From Arthrobacter citreus (GTDB lineage: Bacteria; Actinomycetota; Actinomycetes; Actinomycetales; Micrococcaceae): DNA of 64,000 bases. The notes below the pieces were generated by a model. That model saw only the letters and a list, made by a program, of their open reading frames with translations. It did not search any database and had not been told where the DNA came from. Positions 1 to 8,147 of the stretch are shown in pieces. The position numbers were made by a program, and so were the translations under genes. The DNA lies in the NCBI RefSeq assembly GCF_038405225.1, contig NZ_CP151657.1, positions 2,852,001-2,916,000 of the forward strand. The letters run 5' to 3'. Position 1 is the stretch's first letter. Each line of letters opens with the position of its first letter.

Positions 1-214
1 CTATGGAATTGACCACCCCACCCGCCAGGACAGGGGTGGCCACGGCCAGGAAGGCTCCCAGCGTGGACAGCAGGACAAAGCCGATCAGCTGCTTCTTATA
101 GGGTGAGGCGAAAGTAATGATCCGCCGCAGCGTTTCCCGTGAAATCTTGTTATCGCTGCCCCTGGCTGTGGAGATCTTGTATAAGGAACTCCACGCCGCG
201 CCTTCCATGCTCAT
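1..214 (-). CDS. ABC transporter transmembrane/ATPase exporter, N-terminal part (runs off window)
   Basis: Only the first 71 codons are present; the gene continues beyond base 1. The ATG at 214 follows a good ribosome site (GGAGG about 8 bases upstream). The protein begins with a short cytoplasmic stretch containing RETLRRIITFASPYKKQL, then a hydrophobic segment (IGFVLLSTLGAFLAVATPVLAGG). That layout is typical of the start of an ABC_membrane (type IV exporter) domain, normally followed by a nucleotide-binding domain in the same chain. No ATPase motif lies inside the window, so the family call rests on the N-terminal pattern alone. It is divergent from the sensor kinase gene at 461. Confidence 0.6.
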   Translation of the reverse strand, partial: MSMEGAAWSSLYKISTARGSDNKISRETLRRIITFASPYKKQLIGFVLLSTLGAFLAVATPVLAGGVVNSI

Positions 215-460
215 TTATGTGCCTCCGTTGTATTCACTCTTCAGTTTAAGCCTCGGCACCGACACTCCATTCCCCGGCGCGCTCCCGCCGGCCCCGCCCA
301 CCGGATGTGTGGATGCGGGCCTGCCCCGACGGTTGGCCGGCCAGGCCCGCGCGGCGGCCGCCTGACGTGCAGTGACACCGAACACACGGGCGGCCGGTCC
401 GCTGGTACACTTCCATTCGCTGCACCCTCTCGGGAATTGCGCAGACGACGAAAGGCCTCC
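215..460. other. Divergent intergenic region
   Basis: This 246-base stretch separates the ABC exporter (minus) from the sensor kinase (plus) and should hold both promoters. It is very GC rich with several short self-complementary stretches (for example GGCGGCCGCC near 353-362). I see no convincing gene in it and no promoter that I would place with confidence. Confidence 0.4.
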
Positions 461-2137
461 ATGCCCAGGGTGCTTCAACCACTGCAACCGACGTCCGGTG
501 ACACCACCGCGCAGTTTGCCGTGGTGGGGGTGCGTCCCAGTGAACTCCGGGCGGCGGCGGACACCGTGCTGCGCGAGGCGGGCCTGCTGACACTGCACGT
601 TGAGGACGAGTTGGCCGCCATCCAGGCGCTGCAGGAACACGACGTGGTGCTGGGTGTGGTGGATGCGGCAATGCTCGGAGCTGCGCAGCCGGACCAGTTG
701 CGCCGCCTTCGGCAGGAACCGGCGATTGCCGGGCTGCCCGTCATCCTGCTGTCCGGCGGGCAGGAACTGGACGTCGAGTTAATGATCCAGCTCGGCATTA
801 CGGACTTTGTTGCCGGGCCCGTGGAGGGCACCGATTTCGCGGCCCGGGTGGCACTGGTCCTGGCCGGCAGCCGGGCCACCCGGCGGCGCAAGGTTGCCGC
901 GGCACGGCTCCGTGATGATACCCGGGCCATTTCCGCGGCCTTGCGCGGCACGAACGATCCCGAGCGCATGGCGGCCCTCGTGGTGCGGGGCCTCGGCGAG
1001 ACGTTCGCCGGTTGTCATGTCCGCCTCGAAACGTTTCCGGGAGAACGGGTTCCGGAGCTGGCAGCCTCCTGGAACCGGACCGTCCCGGCGAAAGGCTTCC
1101 GCGAAATTCCGCGGCAGGCGGCACTGCAGCTGTGTGCACAGCTTTGGGAACAGGAAACGGTTCTTCGGGTGGAGGACCACCACAGCCCGGATGACCCCGA
1201 AAGCAGGATCCTTGCAGCGGCAGCCCCGCCCGAGCTGCGCACTTCCGTTTTTGCACCGCTGGCCCACGGGGAACAGGTGCTGGGCTACATCTGGATCGCC
1301 GGGACCACCGGCCCACGGCACTGGAGCCGGACGGAACTGTCACTCATCCAGCATGTGTGTGGAAACCTCGCCCACGGACTGGTCCAGGGACATCTCATCA
1401 CCGCCCAACGGGAGGTGCTGTCCCGGCTGAGGGAACTGGACCAGGCCAAGACTGACTTTGTCGCCACGGTTAATCATGAGCTCCGAACACCGCTGACGTC
1501 CATCACCGGATACCTGGAACTGATCCTGGACGGCTCCGCAGGGGAAGTTCCTGCACACATGGTGCAGATGCTGGACATCGTTGGGCGCAACGCATCACGG
1601 CTGAACCAGCTCATCACTGATTTGCTGACCATTTCCCGGAGCGACGCCCAGGCCAGCCTGGCAGTGGAGGAAATCGATCTGGCTGCCCTGCTGGAATCGG
1701 TTGCGGCGGCGCTGGCCCCGGCTGCGGCGTCGAACGATATAGCGCTGAGGCTGGCACCAATGTCCGCTCCTTTCCTGGTGGACGGGGATGAAACACAGTT
1801 GGAGCAGGTCTTCACGAATCTGTTTTCCAACGCCGTGAAGTTCACGCCGCCGGGAGGAACCGTGGATGTGCTCGTGGACGTGGTCAAGACGAAGTCCGGC
1901 CCGCAGGTCCGGGTCAGGATCGCGGACACGGGGATTGGAATCCCCGAAGTGGAGATCCCGAAGCTGTTCCGGCGGTTTTTCCGGGCTTCCAATGCAACGG
2001 CTGCAGCAATTCCCGGCACCGGTCTCGGCCTGGCGATCGTGCAGGACATCGTCCTTCAGCACGGTGGGGAACTGGACATCGACTCAGTGATGGGACAGGG
2101 CACCACGGTAACCGTGCACATTCCAGCCCGGCGCTGA
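461..2137 (+). CDS. Sensor histidine kinase with degenerate receiver-like and GAF-like N-terminal regions
   Basis: Predicted 558-residue soluble kinase. Residues about 15-135 look like a receiver fold but lack the usual N-terminal acidic pair and the late lysine (LPVILLSG is followed by DFVAGPV, where a Lys is normally found), so it is probably a pseudo-receiver. Residues about 150-310 resemble a GAF sensor. A HisKA box follows (VNHELRTPLTSITGY, His339), then HATPase motifs: N box NLFSNAVKFTPPGG, G1 ADTGIGIP and G2 GTGLGLAI. No membrane segment is visible. The ATG at 461 is preferred over an in-frame ATG at 305 because the extra 52 residues are low-complexity. No response regulator lies beside it, so the partner is unknown. 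Confidence 0.82.
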   Translation: MPRVLQPLQPTSGDTTAQFAVVGVRPSELRAAADTVLREAGLLTLHVEDELAAIQALQEHDVVLGVVDAAMLGAAQPDQLRRLRQEPAIAGLPVILLSGGQELDVELMIQLGITDFVAGPVEGTDFAARVALVLAGSRATRRRKVAAARLRDDTRAISAALRGTNDPERMAALVVRGLGETFAGCHVRLETFPGERVPELAASWNRTVPAKGFREIPRQAALQLCAQLWEQETVLRVEDHHSPDDPESRILAAAAPPELRTSVFAPLAHGEQVLGYIWIAGTTGPRHWSRTELSLIQHVCGNLAHGLVQGHLITAQREVLSRLRELDQAKTDFVATVNHELRTPLTSITGYLELILDGSAGEVPAHMVQMLDIVGRNASRLNQLITDLLTISRSDAQASLAVEEIDLAALLESVAAALAPAAASNDIALRLAPMSAPFLVDGDETQLEQVFTNLFSNAVKFTPPGGTVDVLVDVVKTKSGPQVRVRIADTGIGIPEVEIPKLFRRFFRASNATAAAIPGTGLGLAIVQDIVLQHGGELDIDSVMGQGTTVTVHIPARR

Positions 2138-2189
2138 CCCGGCCCGCTGCCGGTGACGGGCGCCGACCCGGCCCGTTGCCGGTGACGGG
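2136..2189. repeat. Tandem 25-base direct repeat between convergent genes
   Basis: Two copies of a 25-base unit (2136-2160 and 2165-2189) differ by one base. The first overlaps the kinase stop codon and the second abuts the fdhD stop. Each copy has a GCCCG...CGGGC self-complement, so the pair could form two small hairpins acting as a bidirectional terminator. No T-run is present. Confidence 0.6.
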
Positions 2190-3017
2190 TCAGACGGAAA
2201 TCCGCTCCGGAAACGCGTAGCAGTTCAGCGACGCACCACGGCTGAAGCCGACCAACGTCATTCCGGCGTCGGAGGCCAGCTCCACTGACAGTGACGACGG
2301 AGCGCTGACGGCCGCCAGCAGGGGAATTCCTGCCAGCTGTGCCTTCTGCACCAGTTCAAAGGATGCACGGCCGGAAACCTGCAGGACGGTTCCGCGCAGC
2401 GGCAGCTTGCCGGCCCGCAGGGCCCATCCCACCACTTTGTCCACCGCATTGTGCCGTCCTACGTCTTCGCGCAGGCACAGCAGTTCCCCTTCGGCGGTGA
2501 ACAGGCCGGCGGCGTGGACCCCGCCGGTGCGGTCAAACACTTTCTGGTTCCGGCGCAGCTGGTCCGGCAGCGCTGACAGCACCGCAAGCGGAACGCGCAC
2601 GTCATCCTCGCCGAGGGAGAAGTGGGAGGACTTGCGGACCGCCTCAATGGACGCAGTGCCGCAGATCCCGCAGGAGCTGGACGTATAGACGTGGCGTTCC
2701 ATGGCAGTGTCCGGAAGGGCGGTGCCCGGCCGAAGCTGTACGTCCACAACGTTGAAGGTTTGCTGTCCGGACTCGTCAACGCCTGCACAGTACCGAAGGC
2801 TGATCAGCTGCCCCGGATCCCAGATAATTCCTTCCGAGACCAGGAACCCGGCAACGAGATCAAAGTCGTCGCCGGGCGTCCGCATCGTGACAGTGAAGGA
2901 TCGGCCCTCCACGCGGATCTCCAGCGGTTCCTCGCCGGCCAACACGTCTTCGCGCTTGGTGACCGTTCCATCCGTTCGGAATTTTGTGATCTGGCTCCGC
3001 CTGGTTACCCGTCCCAT
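2190..3017 (-). CDS. fdhD: FdhD, formate dehydrogenase accessory sulfurtransferase
   Basis: Predicted 275 residues, usual for the family. FdhD moves sulfur from a cysteine desulfurase to the bis-MGD molybdenum cofactor of formate dehydrogenase. The active-site loop SSCGICG (Cys116 and Cys119) is present, as are the family stretch DDFDLVAGFLVSEGII and the REDVGRHNAVDKVVG nucleotide/cofactor-binding motif. The ATG at 3017 is chosen over an upstream in-frame start at 3068 because AAGGAGA lies about 7 bases before it. It is on the same strand as moeA, 130 bases downstream, consistent with a molybdenum-cofactor cluster. No formate dehydrogenase structural gene is in the window. Confidence 0.95.
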   Translation of the reverse strand: MGRVTRRSQITKFRTDGTVTKREDVLAGEEPLEIRVEGRSFTVTMRTPGDDFDLVAGFLVSEGIIWDPGQLISLRYCAGVDESGQQTFNVVDVQLRPGTALPDTAMERHVYTSSSCGICGTASIEAVRKSSHFSLGEDDVRVPLAVLSALPDQLRRNQKVFDRTGGVHAAGLFTAEGELLCLREDVGRHNAVDKVVGWALRAGKLPLRGTVLQVSGRASFELVQKAQLAGIPLLAAVSAPSSLSVELASDAGMTLVGFSRGASLNCYAFPERISV

Positions 3018-3147
3018 TCCGTCTCCTTCACCGCTGTGTTTCTCAACCCGTGTCCTGTTCAGCAGCACCGTTGGCGGCGCGCCGTTTCAGCGCCGGCCGC
3101 CTGACCCATTCAAACGCAGGGTCCCGGCCGGCGCCATCCCCGCCCCG

Positions 3148-4446
3148 CTAGTGAGCCGGGGGTTCCTTGACGGTCCATGGCAGCGGCAGGGCCGTGATCG
3201 CTTCGTCCTTGGTGCACCCGGCCTCCGGAATGACCATCACGGCGTCCGCGTCGGCAATGCCCCGCAGCATTCCCGACCGGAAGTACGGCGAAGGAAGGGC
3301 CCGCCCGTTCTCGATCCTGCAGGGGACCAGCCGGGTGCGTCCCGGAAGCGGCTCGATGTCCACGCCCACCAGCACATGGCGCTCCGGCGACAGCGGAGCG
3401 CCACGAAGCCCGTCCAGCAGCGGCGACAGCACGGTGAACACCGCCATCATTGCGGCGAGCGGGTTGCCCGGCAGCGCCACGAGCAGCCGGCCGTCCGGAA
3501 GGCGGGCCAGCATAGTGGGGTGGCCGGGACGCATCGCGATGCCGTTGATCAGCATTTCAGCGTCCATATCCTCCAGCGCCTGGCGCAGGTGGTCCGCCTC
3601 GGAGCGTCCGGTGCCACCAGTGGTAATGAGGACGTCCCCGGAGGACATGGCAATGGAGGTTTCATCCGTAGCGTCGGTGCTCAATGCGGCCAGCACGTCC
3701 TCGTAGCGGTCCGACAGGCGCCGGACAACATCCATCCGTCCGCCCAGCATGGCCACCAGCTGGGGAAGCTGCGGACCGAAGGTGTCCCGCACCTGGCCGG
3801 ACTCGGGCAGTCCGTATTCAATAACCTCGTCGCCCGTCAGCAGCAGCGACACCCGGGGGGCCCGGAGCACCGGCAAGGTGTCGTGCCCACAGACTGCGGC
3901 CAGGGCAATGTGCGCCGGATTCAGCAGTGTTCCGCGCGTAATCGTTACTTCCCCGGCCGCTGCCTCTTCGCCGGCTGGCCGGATGTGTTCACCACGCCGG
4001 GGTTCGTCAGCGCGGGCCGAACTATTGAGTGACAGCACCGGGCTGTCCCCGCCGGAAAGCACACCGCTTTCGGACCGCAGCACACTGTGGGCTCCGGCCG
4101 GAATCATCCCGCCGGTCAGGATGCCAACGGCTTGGCCCGGCTGCAGCGGGCGCCGTCCGGACTCCTTGTGGATTTGCCACCGCTCGGTCTTTGGCTCCTG
4201 ATGCGTCACCAGCTTCCACGGCGGCGGGCCGGAAACGGCCCAGCCATCCATCGCCGACGACGCATAGTGCGGAACGGGCTGCAGAGCAGTAACGTCCTCG
4301 GCGAGGACCTGCCCGAGCGCCTCGGCCAGCGGCACCGTCTCAAAGGGCAGCGGCCGGCCCGCCGAGAAGGCTACGCTCCGGGCCTGCTCCCAGGGTGAGT
4401 TGGGCTGAAGCGGCAGTATGACGGGGGTGGAATTGTCAGTTGTCAT
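3148..4446 (-). CDS. moeA: MoeA, molybdopterin molybdenumtransferase
   Basis: Predicted 432 residues. MoeA inserts molybdate into adenylylated molybdopterin to form molybdenum cofactor. Family signatures: the N-terminal AEDVTALQPVPHYASSAMDGWAV block, the MoCF-binding core with ITTGGTGRSEADHL, GIAMRPGHPT and the LPGNPLAAMM motif, then the C-terminal domain with LPGRTRLVPCRIENG. The ATG at 4446 lies inside the last codons of the DUF6457 gene (11-base overlap) and has GGAG about 9 bases upstream. An in-frame extension to 4572 would read through that gene and is unlikely. It forms one minus-strand unit with mobA and the HNH gene. Confidence 0.95.
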   Translation of the reverse strand: MTTDNSTPVILPLQPNSPWEQARSVAFSAGRPLPFETVPLAEALGQVLAEDVTALQPVPHYASSAMDGWAVSGPPPWKLVTHQEPKTERWQIHKESGRRPLQPGQAVGILTGGMIPAGAHSVLRSESGVLSGGDSPVLSLNSSARADEPRRGEHIRPAGEEAAAGEVTITRGTLLNPAHIALAAVCGHDTLPVLRAPRVSLLLTGDEVIEYGLPESGQVRDTFGPQLPQLVAMLGGRMDVVRRLSDRYEDVLAALSTDATDETSIAMSSGDVLITTGGTGRSEADHLRQALEDMDAEMLINGIAMRPGHPTMLARLPDGRLLVALPGNPLAAMMAVFTVLSPLLDGLRGAPLSPERHVLVGVDIEPLPGRTRLVPCRIENGRALPSPYFRSGMLRGIADADAVMVIPEAGCTKDEAITALPLPWTVKEPPAH

Positions 4447-4726
4447 CGAAGTCTCCGGTCTCACCGTAGTTTTTGCATTCGCGGGCTGCCACGCGCATCG
4501 CTGCTCCCATGGCGACGGCGTCGTCAGCCTGTCCGCTGCCCGCCGCCATTCCTGCCGCGAATCCGGCCACAAAAGTCGTCAGCGGGGCAGCGGGGCGCAC
4601 CACCGAATGGGCCGCATCGGATGCCAGCTGCAGCACTGCCCCAACGTCCACCGCGATTCCTTCCAGCTCCAAGGCGGTGAGCAGCCTGCCGACCCACGCT
4701 TCGAGTTGTTCTTCCTGGCTTGCCAT
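4436..4726 (-). CDS. DUF6457 family small protein in molybdenum-cofactor operon
   Basis: Predicted 96 residues, rich in Ala and acidic residues, no membrane segment. It starts with EEQLEAWVGRLLTALELEGIAVDVGAVLQLASDAAHSVVRPAAPLTTFVAGFAAG, the pattern of the DUF6457 family that lies beside mobA/moeA in many actinobacteria (recalled from general knowledge). ATG at 4726 with GGAG about 6 bases upstream. It sits 41 bases after mobA and overlaps moeA by 11 bases, so it is likely co-translated with MoeA. Function unknown; the context suggests a role in cofactor assembly. Confidence 0.78.
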   Translation of the reverse strand: MASQEEQLEAWVGRLLTALELEGIAVDVGAVLQLASDAAHSVVRPAAPLTTFVAGFAAGMAAGSGQADDAVAMGAAMRVAARECKNYGETGDFDDN

Positions 4727-4767
4727 TTACTGCTCCTCTGCTGGCCTTCATCCGCACGCTGCGGGCC

Positions 4768-5463
4768 TTATGTCTGTGCGGGACGGGCGGCTTCCACCGA
4801 CCAGCGCCGGGCATCCTCCCACGTGTCAACATCCGCTGTGCTGTGGGCGGGCACCCTGACGTCCCTCCTCTGCACCCTAGCAAGGAGCGTCTTCATCGAT
4901 AGATTCACCAAGCCGCCGGGCCTGTCGAACCGGCGTACGGCGTCATCCAGCTGAACGCTCCTGTACAGCGCGGCCAGCGGCTGGGCCCTTCCGGTCTCAT
5001 CGAGCGCCACGAGCGATTCCGGCGGGCTGCCGGGGGTTGTCCCGTCCCGGGCCTCCTCAGCCCCGCCCTCGGCCAGCAGCGTTTCGACGGCCGCGGAGAT
5101 GAACGGCATGTCGCAGGCGAGAACCAGCGTCCAGTCGGGCGTGCGGCGCCCGGCTTCGGCGTCGAGGGCCAAGAGTGCCTTGAAGGCCGTGGCTACCGCT
5201 GCGGCCGGGCCGGAGAACGGCGGGTCCTCCCGCACCAGCACAGCGTGCGTGCCGGCTTCCCGCAGTACTTCGGAGAGACTATCGGGGCCGGCTACGGCCA
5301 CTGTGGAAGCCCCTGCGGAGGCTTCCAACGCGACACCCAGCAGGGTACGGCCCGACACGCGCAGCAGGGCCTTGGGTTCCCCTTCCAGCCGTGACGACCG
5401 GCCACCGGCAAGGATAACGGCGTTGAAACCGGGAAATTTCCCCTCGTTCGAAGAAACCGTCAT
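4768..5463 (-). CDS. mobA: MobA, molybdenum cofactor guanylyltransferase
   Basis: Predicted 231 residues. MobA attaches GMP to molybdenum cofactor to make the guanine dinucleotide form. The N-terminal nucleotide-binding loop is clear: FNAVILAGGRSSRLEGEPKAL (LAGGxSxRxGxxKA pattern), and LVLACDMPFIS carries the metal-binding Asp. The start codon at 5463 overlaps the stop of the upstream HNH gene as ATGA (5460-5463), indicating translational coupling. A related CTP/GTP transferase such as MocA cannot be fully excluded, but moeA and fdhD next door favour MobA. Confidence 0.88.
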   Translation of the reverse strand: MTVSSNEGKFPGFNAVILAGGRSSRLEGEPKALLRVSGRTLLGVALEASAGASTVAVAGPDSLSEVLREAGTHAVLVREDPPFSGPAAAVATAFKALLALDAEAGRRTPDWTLVLACDMPFISAAVETLLAEGGAEEARDGTTPGSPPESLVALDETGRAQPLAALYRSVQLDDAVRRFDRPGGLVNLSMKTLLARVQRRDVRVPAHSTADVDTWEDARRWSVEAARPAQT

Positions 5464-5960
5464 GCGGCAGTGCCGGCGTCAAGGAATTCATTCCACTGGG
5501 GTGCCGGCCGCTCGAGTTCACGGATCTGCCAGCGCGCTCCCCGCGGGGGCTGGGGCAGAAAGCGCAGCTGCCACCCCAGCTGGCTCAGCGTCCTGTCGCC
5601 CTTGGCGTTGTTGCAGCGAAGGCAGCAGGCCACCATGTTCTCCCAACTGTCGTTGCCTCCCCTGGATTTCGGGAGGACGTGGTCCACCGTCGAAGCGGCC
5701 TTACCGCAGTAGGCACACTGATGCCCGTCTCGGCGCAGGACTCCGCGCCGGGTGGCGGCAGTGCCTTCCCGGTACGGGATCTTCACGTACCGGTGCAGCA
5801 GGATCACGGACGGCCGGGCAAGGATCTCGGTGGGACCCACCACCGGATCACCGCTCTCCGCAATCACGCTGGCCTTGCCGGACAACACCAGCACCAGCGC
5901 CCGGCGGAAGCTCACTACGGCCAGCGGCTCGTAGCCTGCGTTCAGAACAAGAGTGCGCAT
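5460..5960 (-). CDS. HNH endonuclease family protein coupled to mobA
   Basis: Predicted 166 residues. The first half (MRTLVLNAGYEPLAVVSFRRALVLVLSGKA) and the second half with CAYCGKAASTVDHVLPKSRGG...CCLRCNNAKGD match the widespread actinobacterial HNH_5-type nuclease family: zinc CxxC pairs at both ends plus the DH and N of the ββα-metal core. ATG at 5960 is chosen because AGAGGA lies six bases upstream; upstream in-frame ATGs sit on top of that site. Its stop overlaps the mobA start. Biological role unknown; the coupling to molybdenum-cofactor genes may be chance. Confidence 0.85.
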   Translation of the reverse strand: MRTLVLNAGYEPLAVVSFRRALVLVLSGKASVIAESGDPVVGPTEILARPSVILLHRYVKIPYREGTAATRRGVLRRDGHQCAYCGKAASTVDHVLPKSRGGNDSWENMVACCLRCNNAKGDRTLSQLGWQLRFLPQPPRGARWQIRELERPAPQWNEFLDAGTAA

Positions 5961-6095
5961 GCACATTCCTCTTCGCATGCCGGTCCGCCGGCGGAACCAT
6001 CTCGCTGGCGGAAGACGATACTTCGAATGATAAGGAAAAGAGTATGCCCGGATCCGGGTCTTGGCCATTTACAGCGGCACCACCATCGTTAAACG

Positions 6096-6131
6096 CGTCA
6101 AGGGCTCCTCCAGAAGGAGGAACCCTTGACG
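6096..6131 (-). terminator. Rho-independent terminator of the NlpC/P60 operon
   Basis: Near-perfect inverted repeat downstream of the minus-strand hydrolase gene: CGTCAAGGG (6096-6104) with CCCTTGACG (6123-6131), one C/A mismatch, then TCCTCC/GGAGGA around an AGAA loop. On the minus strand it is followed by GCGTTTAACG, a short T-tract. Confidence 0.8.
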
Positions 6132-6169
6132 GCCGGCGGTATACCGGTGGTGCGACGCGTGACGGCGCT

Positions 6170-6982
6170 TTAGCCAACCCGGATGTAAACGCCTCCGGAG
6201 CCAAGCTCGGCCGGTGCCACAACGGTCGAATTGCCGTTGAAACCACCGTGGATGGCCTGGCCGTTGCCGATGTAGACAGCGATATGGGCCATTCCCATGC
6301 CACCGTCTGCGTAGTAGATCAGGTCGCCGGGAACTGCCTGCGAAGCACTGACGGTGCTGCCCAGGGACAGGTAACCGGCAGGCCAGTCATGGAAGCTGAT
6401 TCCGGCTGCAGCCAGCGAGTTGGTGACAAGCATGGTGCAGTCCTGCGACACGCCAAGCTGCGCATAGGCGGCCGCGGCGATGATTGCCGCAGTGCCCGAC
6501 GACGCGGCAGGGGCTTCCTGCTGAGCAGCTCCGGCAGTGCCGGAGGATGCCAATGCGGCGTTCTCGGACTGCAGCGGCTGCGCAGCGTCCGGCGCTGCAT
6601 TCTCAGCAGGCGCTGCGTTCTCGGCCTGCACTGTGTTGTCGGCCTGCACGGCGATCTGCGGCTGCACCGCAGCATCAGGCGCCACAATGACGCCGGCCAC
6701 TGCGGGGCGGTCGAAGTTCACGGTGGCCGTATCGGGCACTGTCAGCGGGGCAGCGGCCGACAGGTCCAGGGCGCTGGTCTGGACGTCGCGGACCAGGTGG
6801 TCCGATCCGGAGGCGTTGGCAGCGACGCCGGAGCTCAGGACAAGTCCTGATGCTGCGACGACTACCGCCGCCTGGCGTCCAACCGTACCCGCGTTGGCGG
6901 TTACGGCGTGGGCCAGCGCGGTCAGGGGCGCGGTGCGTTCCACCGGCGCCCGGTGGCGGGCGCGCTCAGTTGTAGATGACAT
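6170..6982 (-). CDS. Secreted NlpC/P60 peptidoglycan endopeptidase (paralogue A)
   Basis: Predicted 270 residues. A long N-region and hydrophobic stretch (VGRQAAVVVAASGLVLSSGVAANA) look like a signal peptide, followed by an Ala/Gln/Pro-rich linker to about residue 165, then an NlpC/P60 domain that cuts peptide stems of peptidoglycan. Catalytic residues appear as Cys182 (DCTMLV), His233 (MAHIAVYIG) and His245 (AIHGG). ATG at 6982 has GGAGA about 9 bases upstream; a TTG at 7009 is the alternative. It lies 33 bases after a paralogue at 7016 and is probably on the same transcript, under the riboswitch at about 7870-8020. Confidence 0.88.
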   Translation of the reverse strand: MSSTTERARHRAPVERTAPLTALAHAVTANAGTVGRQAAVVVAASGLVLSSGVAANASGSDHLVRDVQTSALDLSAAAPLTVPDTATVNFDRPAVAGVIVAPDAAVQPQIAVQADNTVQAENAAPAENAAPDAAQPLQSENAALASSGTAGAAQQEAPAASSGTAAIIAAAAYAQLGVSQDCTMLVTNSLAAAGISFHDWPAGYLSLGSTVSASQAVPGDLIYYADGGMGMAHIAVYIGNGQAIHGGFNGNSTVVAPAELGSGGVYIRVG

Positions 6983-7015
6983 GCGGGGGCGATCTCCGGT
7001 ATCTGGCAACTGGGC

Positions 7016-7861
7016 TTAGCTGACGCGGACGAAGCTTGCGCCGCCGAGGTAGGACAGCGGGTGCAGAACGGTGTTCATGCCGTCGAAGCCGCCGCTGATG
7101 ACCTGGCCGTTGCCAACGTAGATCGCTACGTGGCCGGAGGTGATGACGAGGTCGCCGGGCTCGGGCGAGCCGACAACGGAGCCGTATGCGTAGAACTGTG
7201 CCGGTGCGAGGTCTCCGACGGACTTGCCGATGGAGCGCAGTGCGTTCTCGACCATGGCGGTGCAGTCCTGGGCAACGCCAATCTGGCCGTATGCGGAGGC
7301 CACAAGAGCTGCGCCGACACCGCTGGAGGCAACGGGTGCCGGAGCGGGTGCGGGTGCGGCGGGTGCTGCAGTTGCCGGCGCCGGCGTGTTGGCTGCCGGT
7401 GCTGCGGCGGGCGCTGCATAAGCGGTGGTGGCTGCGGCCTGCTGGGTCTGCACAGTTGCGGCCTGCTGGGCCTGCTGTGCCTGGGCAGCTGCCTGCTCCT
7501 GCGCAACTACTGCGGCGGCTGCAGCGGCTTCTTCAGCGGCAACCTGTGCACGGTAGTCAGCACCGGAAACCGAGGAAACGGATTCAAGTGTTGCCAGTTC
7601 GAACGGGGCCTGGGCGGAAACCGAAACGGCTCCGGTTGCGGTGACCGCGCTCAGCGGGGTGGCTTCAAGCGCCTGGCGGTCGGTGCTGACGGCTGCCTGG
7701 GCGGGCAGACCCGCGGCCAGAACGAGGCCGGAAGCGGCGACGACGACGGCGGCCTGGCGGCCAAGGTTTCCAGCATTGGAGGTTACGGCCCGGGATAGAG
7801 CTGAAATCGGGCTCGTCTGGGTGGTGGCCGCGCGACGACGGCCATGAGCTACTGATGACAC
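7016..7861 (-). CDS. Secreted NlpC/P60 peptidoglycan endopeptidase (paralogue B)
   Basis: Predicted 281 residues with the same plan as its neighbour: signal-like segment (LGRQAAVVVAASGLVLAAGLPAQA), an Ala/Gln-rich probably coiled region (residues 105-145), a Pro/Ala linker, then the NlpC/P60 domain. Cys200 (DCTAMV) and His244 (SGHVAIYVG) are present, but the third catalytic position is Ser256 (QVISGG) where the paralogue has His. GTG start at 7861 with AGAGG seven bases upstream. The near-identical signal segments imply tandem duplication. A c-di-AMP riboswitch lies directly upstream. Confidence 0.88.
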   Translation of the reverse strand: MSSVAHGRRRAATTQTSPISALSRAVTSNAGNLGRQAAVVVAASGLVLAAGLPAQAAVSTDRQALEATPLSAVTATGAVSVSAQAPFELATLESVSSVSGADYRAQVAAEEAAAAAAVVAQEQAAAQAQQAQQAATVQTQQAAATTAYAAPAAAPAANTPAPATAAPAAPAPAPAPVASSGVGAALVASAYGQIGVAQDCTAMVENALRSIGKSVGDLAPAQFYAYGSVVGSPEPGDLVITSGHVAIYVGNGQVISGGFDGMNTVLHPLSYLGGASFVRVS

Positions 7862-7869
7862 AAGTTTGC

Positions 7870-8020
7870 CTCTCCCAATGCCTACGAGGTGAGCTGTCGG
7901 ATTCGGATGGGAGTCACCCGGCTGCTGGACCGTAAGGCCCGTGCAACTTAACCCCTAGGGCTTCTTGCGAAACCCGAATGTGGTTCCCCCGCCTCTGCCA
8001 TGCGATGTTGCGAACGGATC
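7870..8020 (-). promoter_or_regulatory. c-di-AMP (ydaO-yuaA type) riboswitch upstream of NlpC/P60 operon
   Basis: Read on the minus strand the leader contains the conserved blocks of this class: GCGGGGGAACCACA (about 7981-7994), CTAGGGGTTAA in the middle, CGGGTGACTCCC, and the 3' signature GAATCCGACAGCTCACC followed by TCGTAGGCATT (about 7874-7902), ending just before the GGGAGAGG ribosome site of the gene at 7861. In this class c-di-AMP binding usually turns expression off by termination; here the aptamer abuts the ribosome site, so control of translation is also possible. Boundaries are approximate. Confidence 0.85.
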
Positions 8021-8101
8021 TCAAACAGTGGCAGAGCTCGGCGATCTGTTCGAGAGTGCCCGATCTTTGGCCGATCAGGCACGAGGACGAGCGTACAACA
8101 A

Positions 8102-8135
8102 CATTCCGTGAATGTCACGTTCCGGTCACGGAATG
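8102..8135 (-). terminator. Inverted repeat downstream of the M23 peptidase gene
   Basis: CATTCCGTGA (8102-8111) pairs with TCACGGAATG (8126-8135), a perfect 10-base repeat with a 14-base loop that holds further GTCACG repeats. It lies 13 bases after the M23 stop, and on the minus strand is followed by TTGTTGTACGC, so a terminator is the simplest reading. A protein-binding palindrome is an alternative. Confidence 0.6.
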
Positions 8136-8147
8136 ATTATCCTGCGG

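Noticed and set aside
305-460. 52-residue N-terminal extension of the sensor kinase
   Set aside because: Low-complexity Arg/Gly/Pro sequence with no SD at 305; the domain starts after the ATG at 461.
2701-4032. 443-codon plus-strand frame over fdhD and moeA
   Set aside because: Overlaps two clear genes on the other strand; repetitive Arg/Pro/Ser content, no motif.
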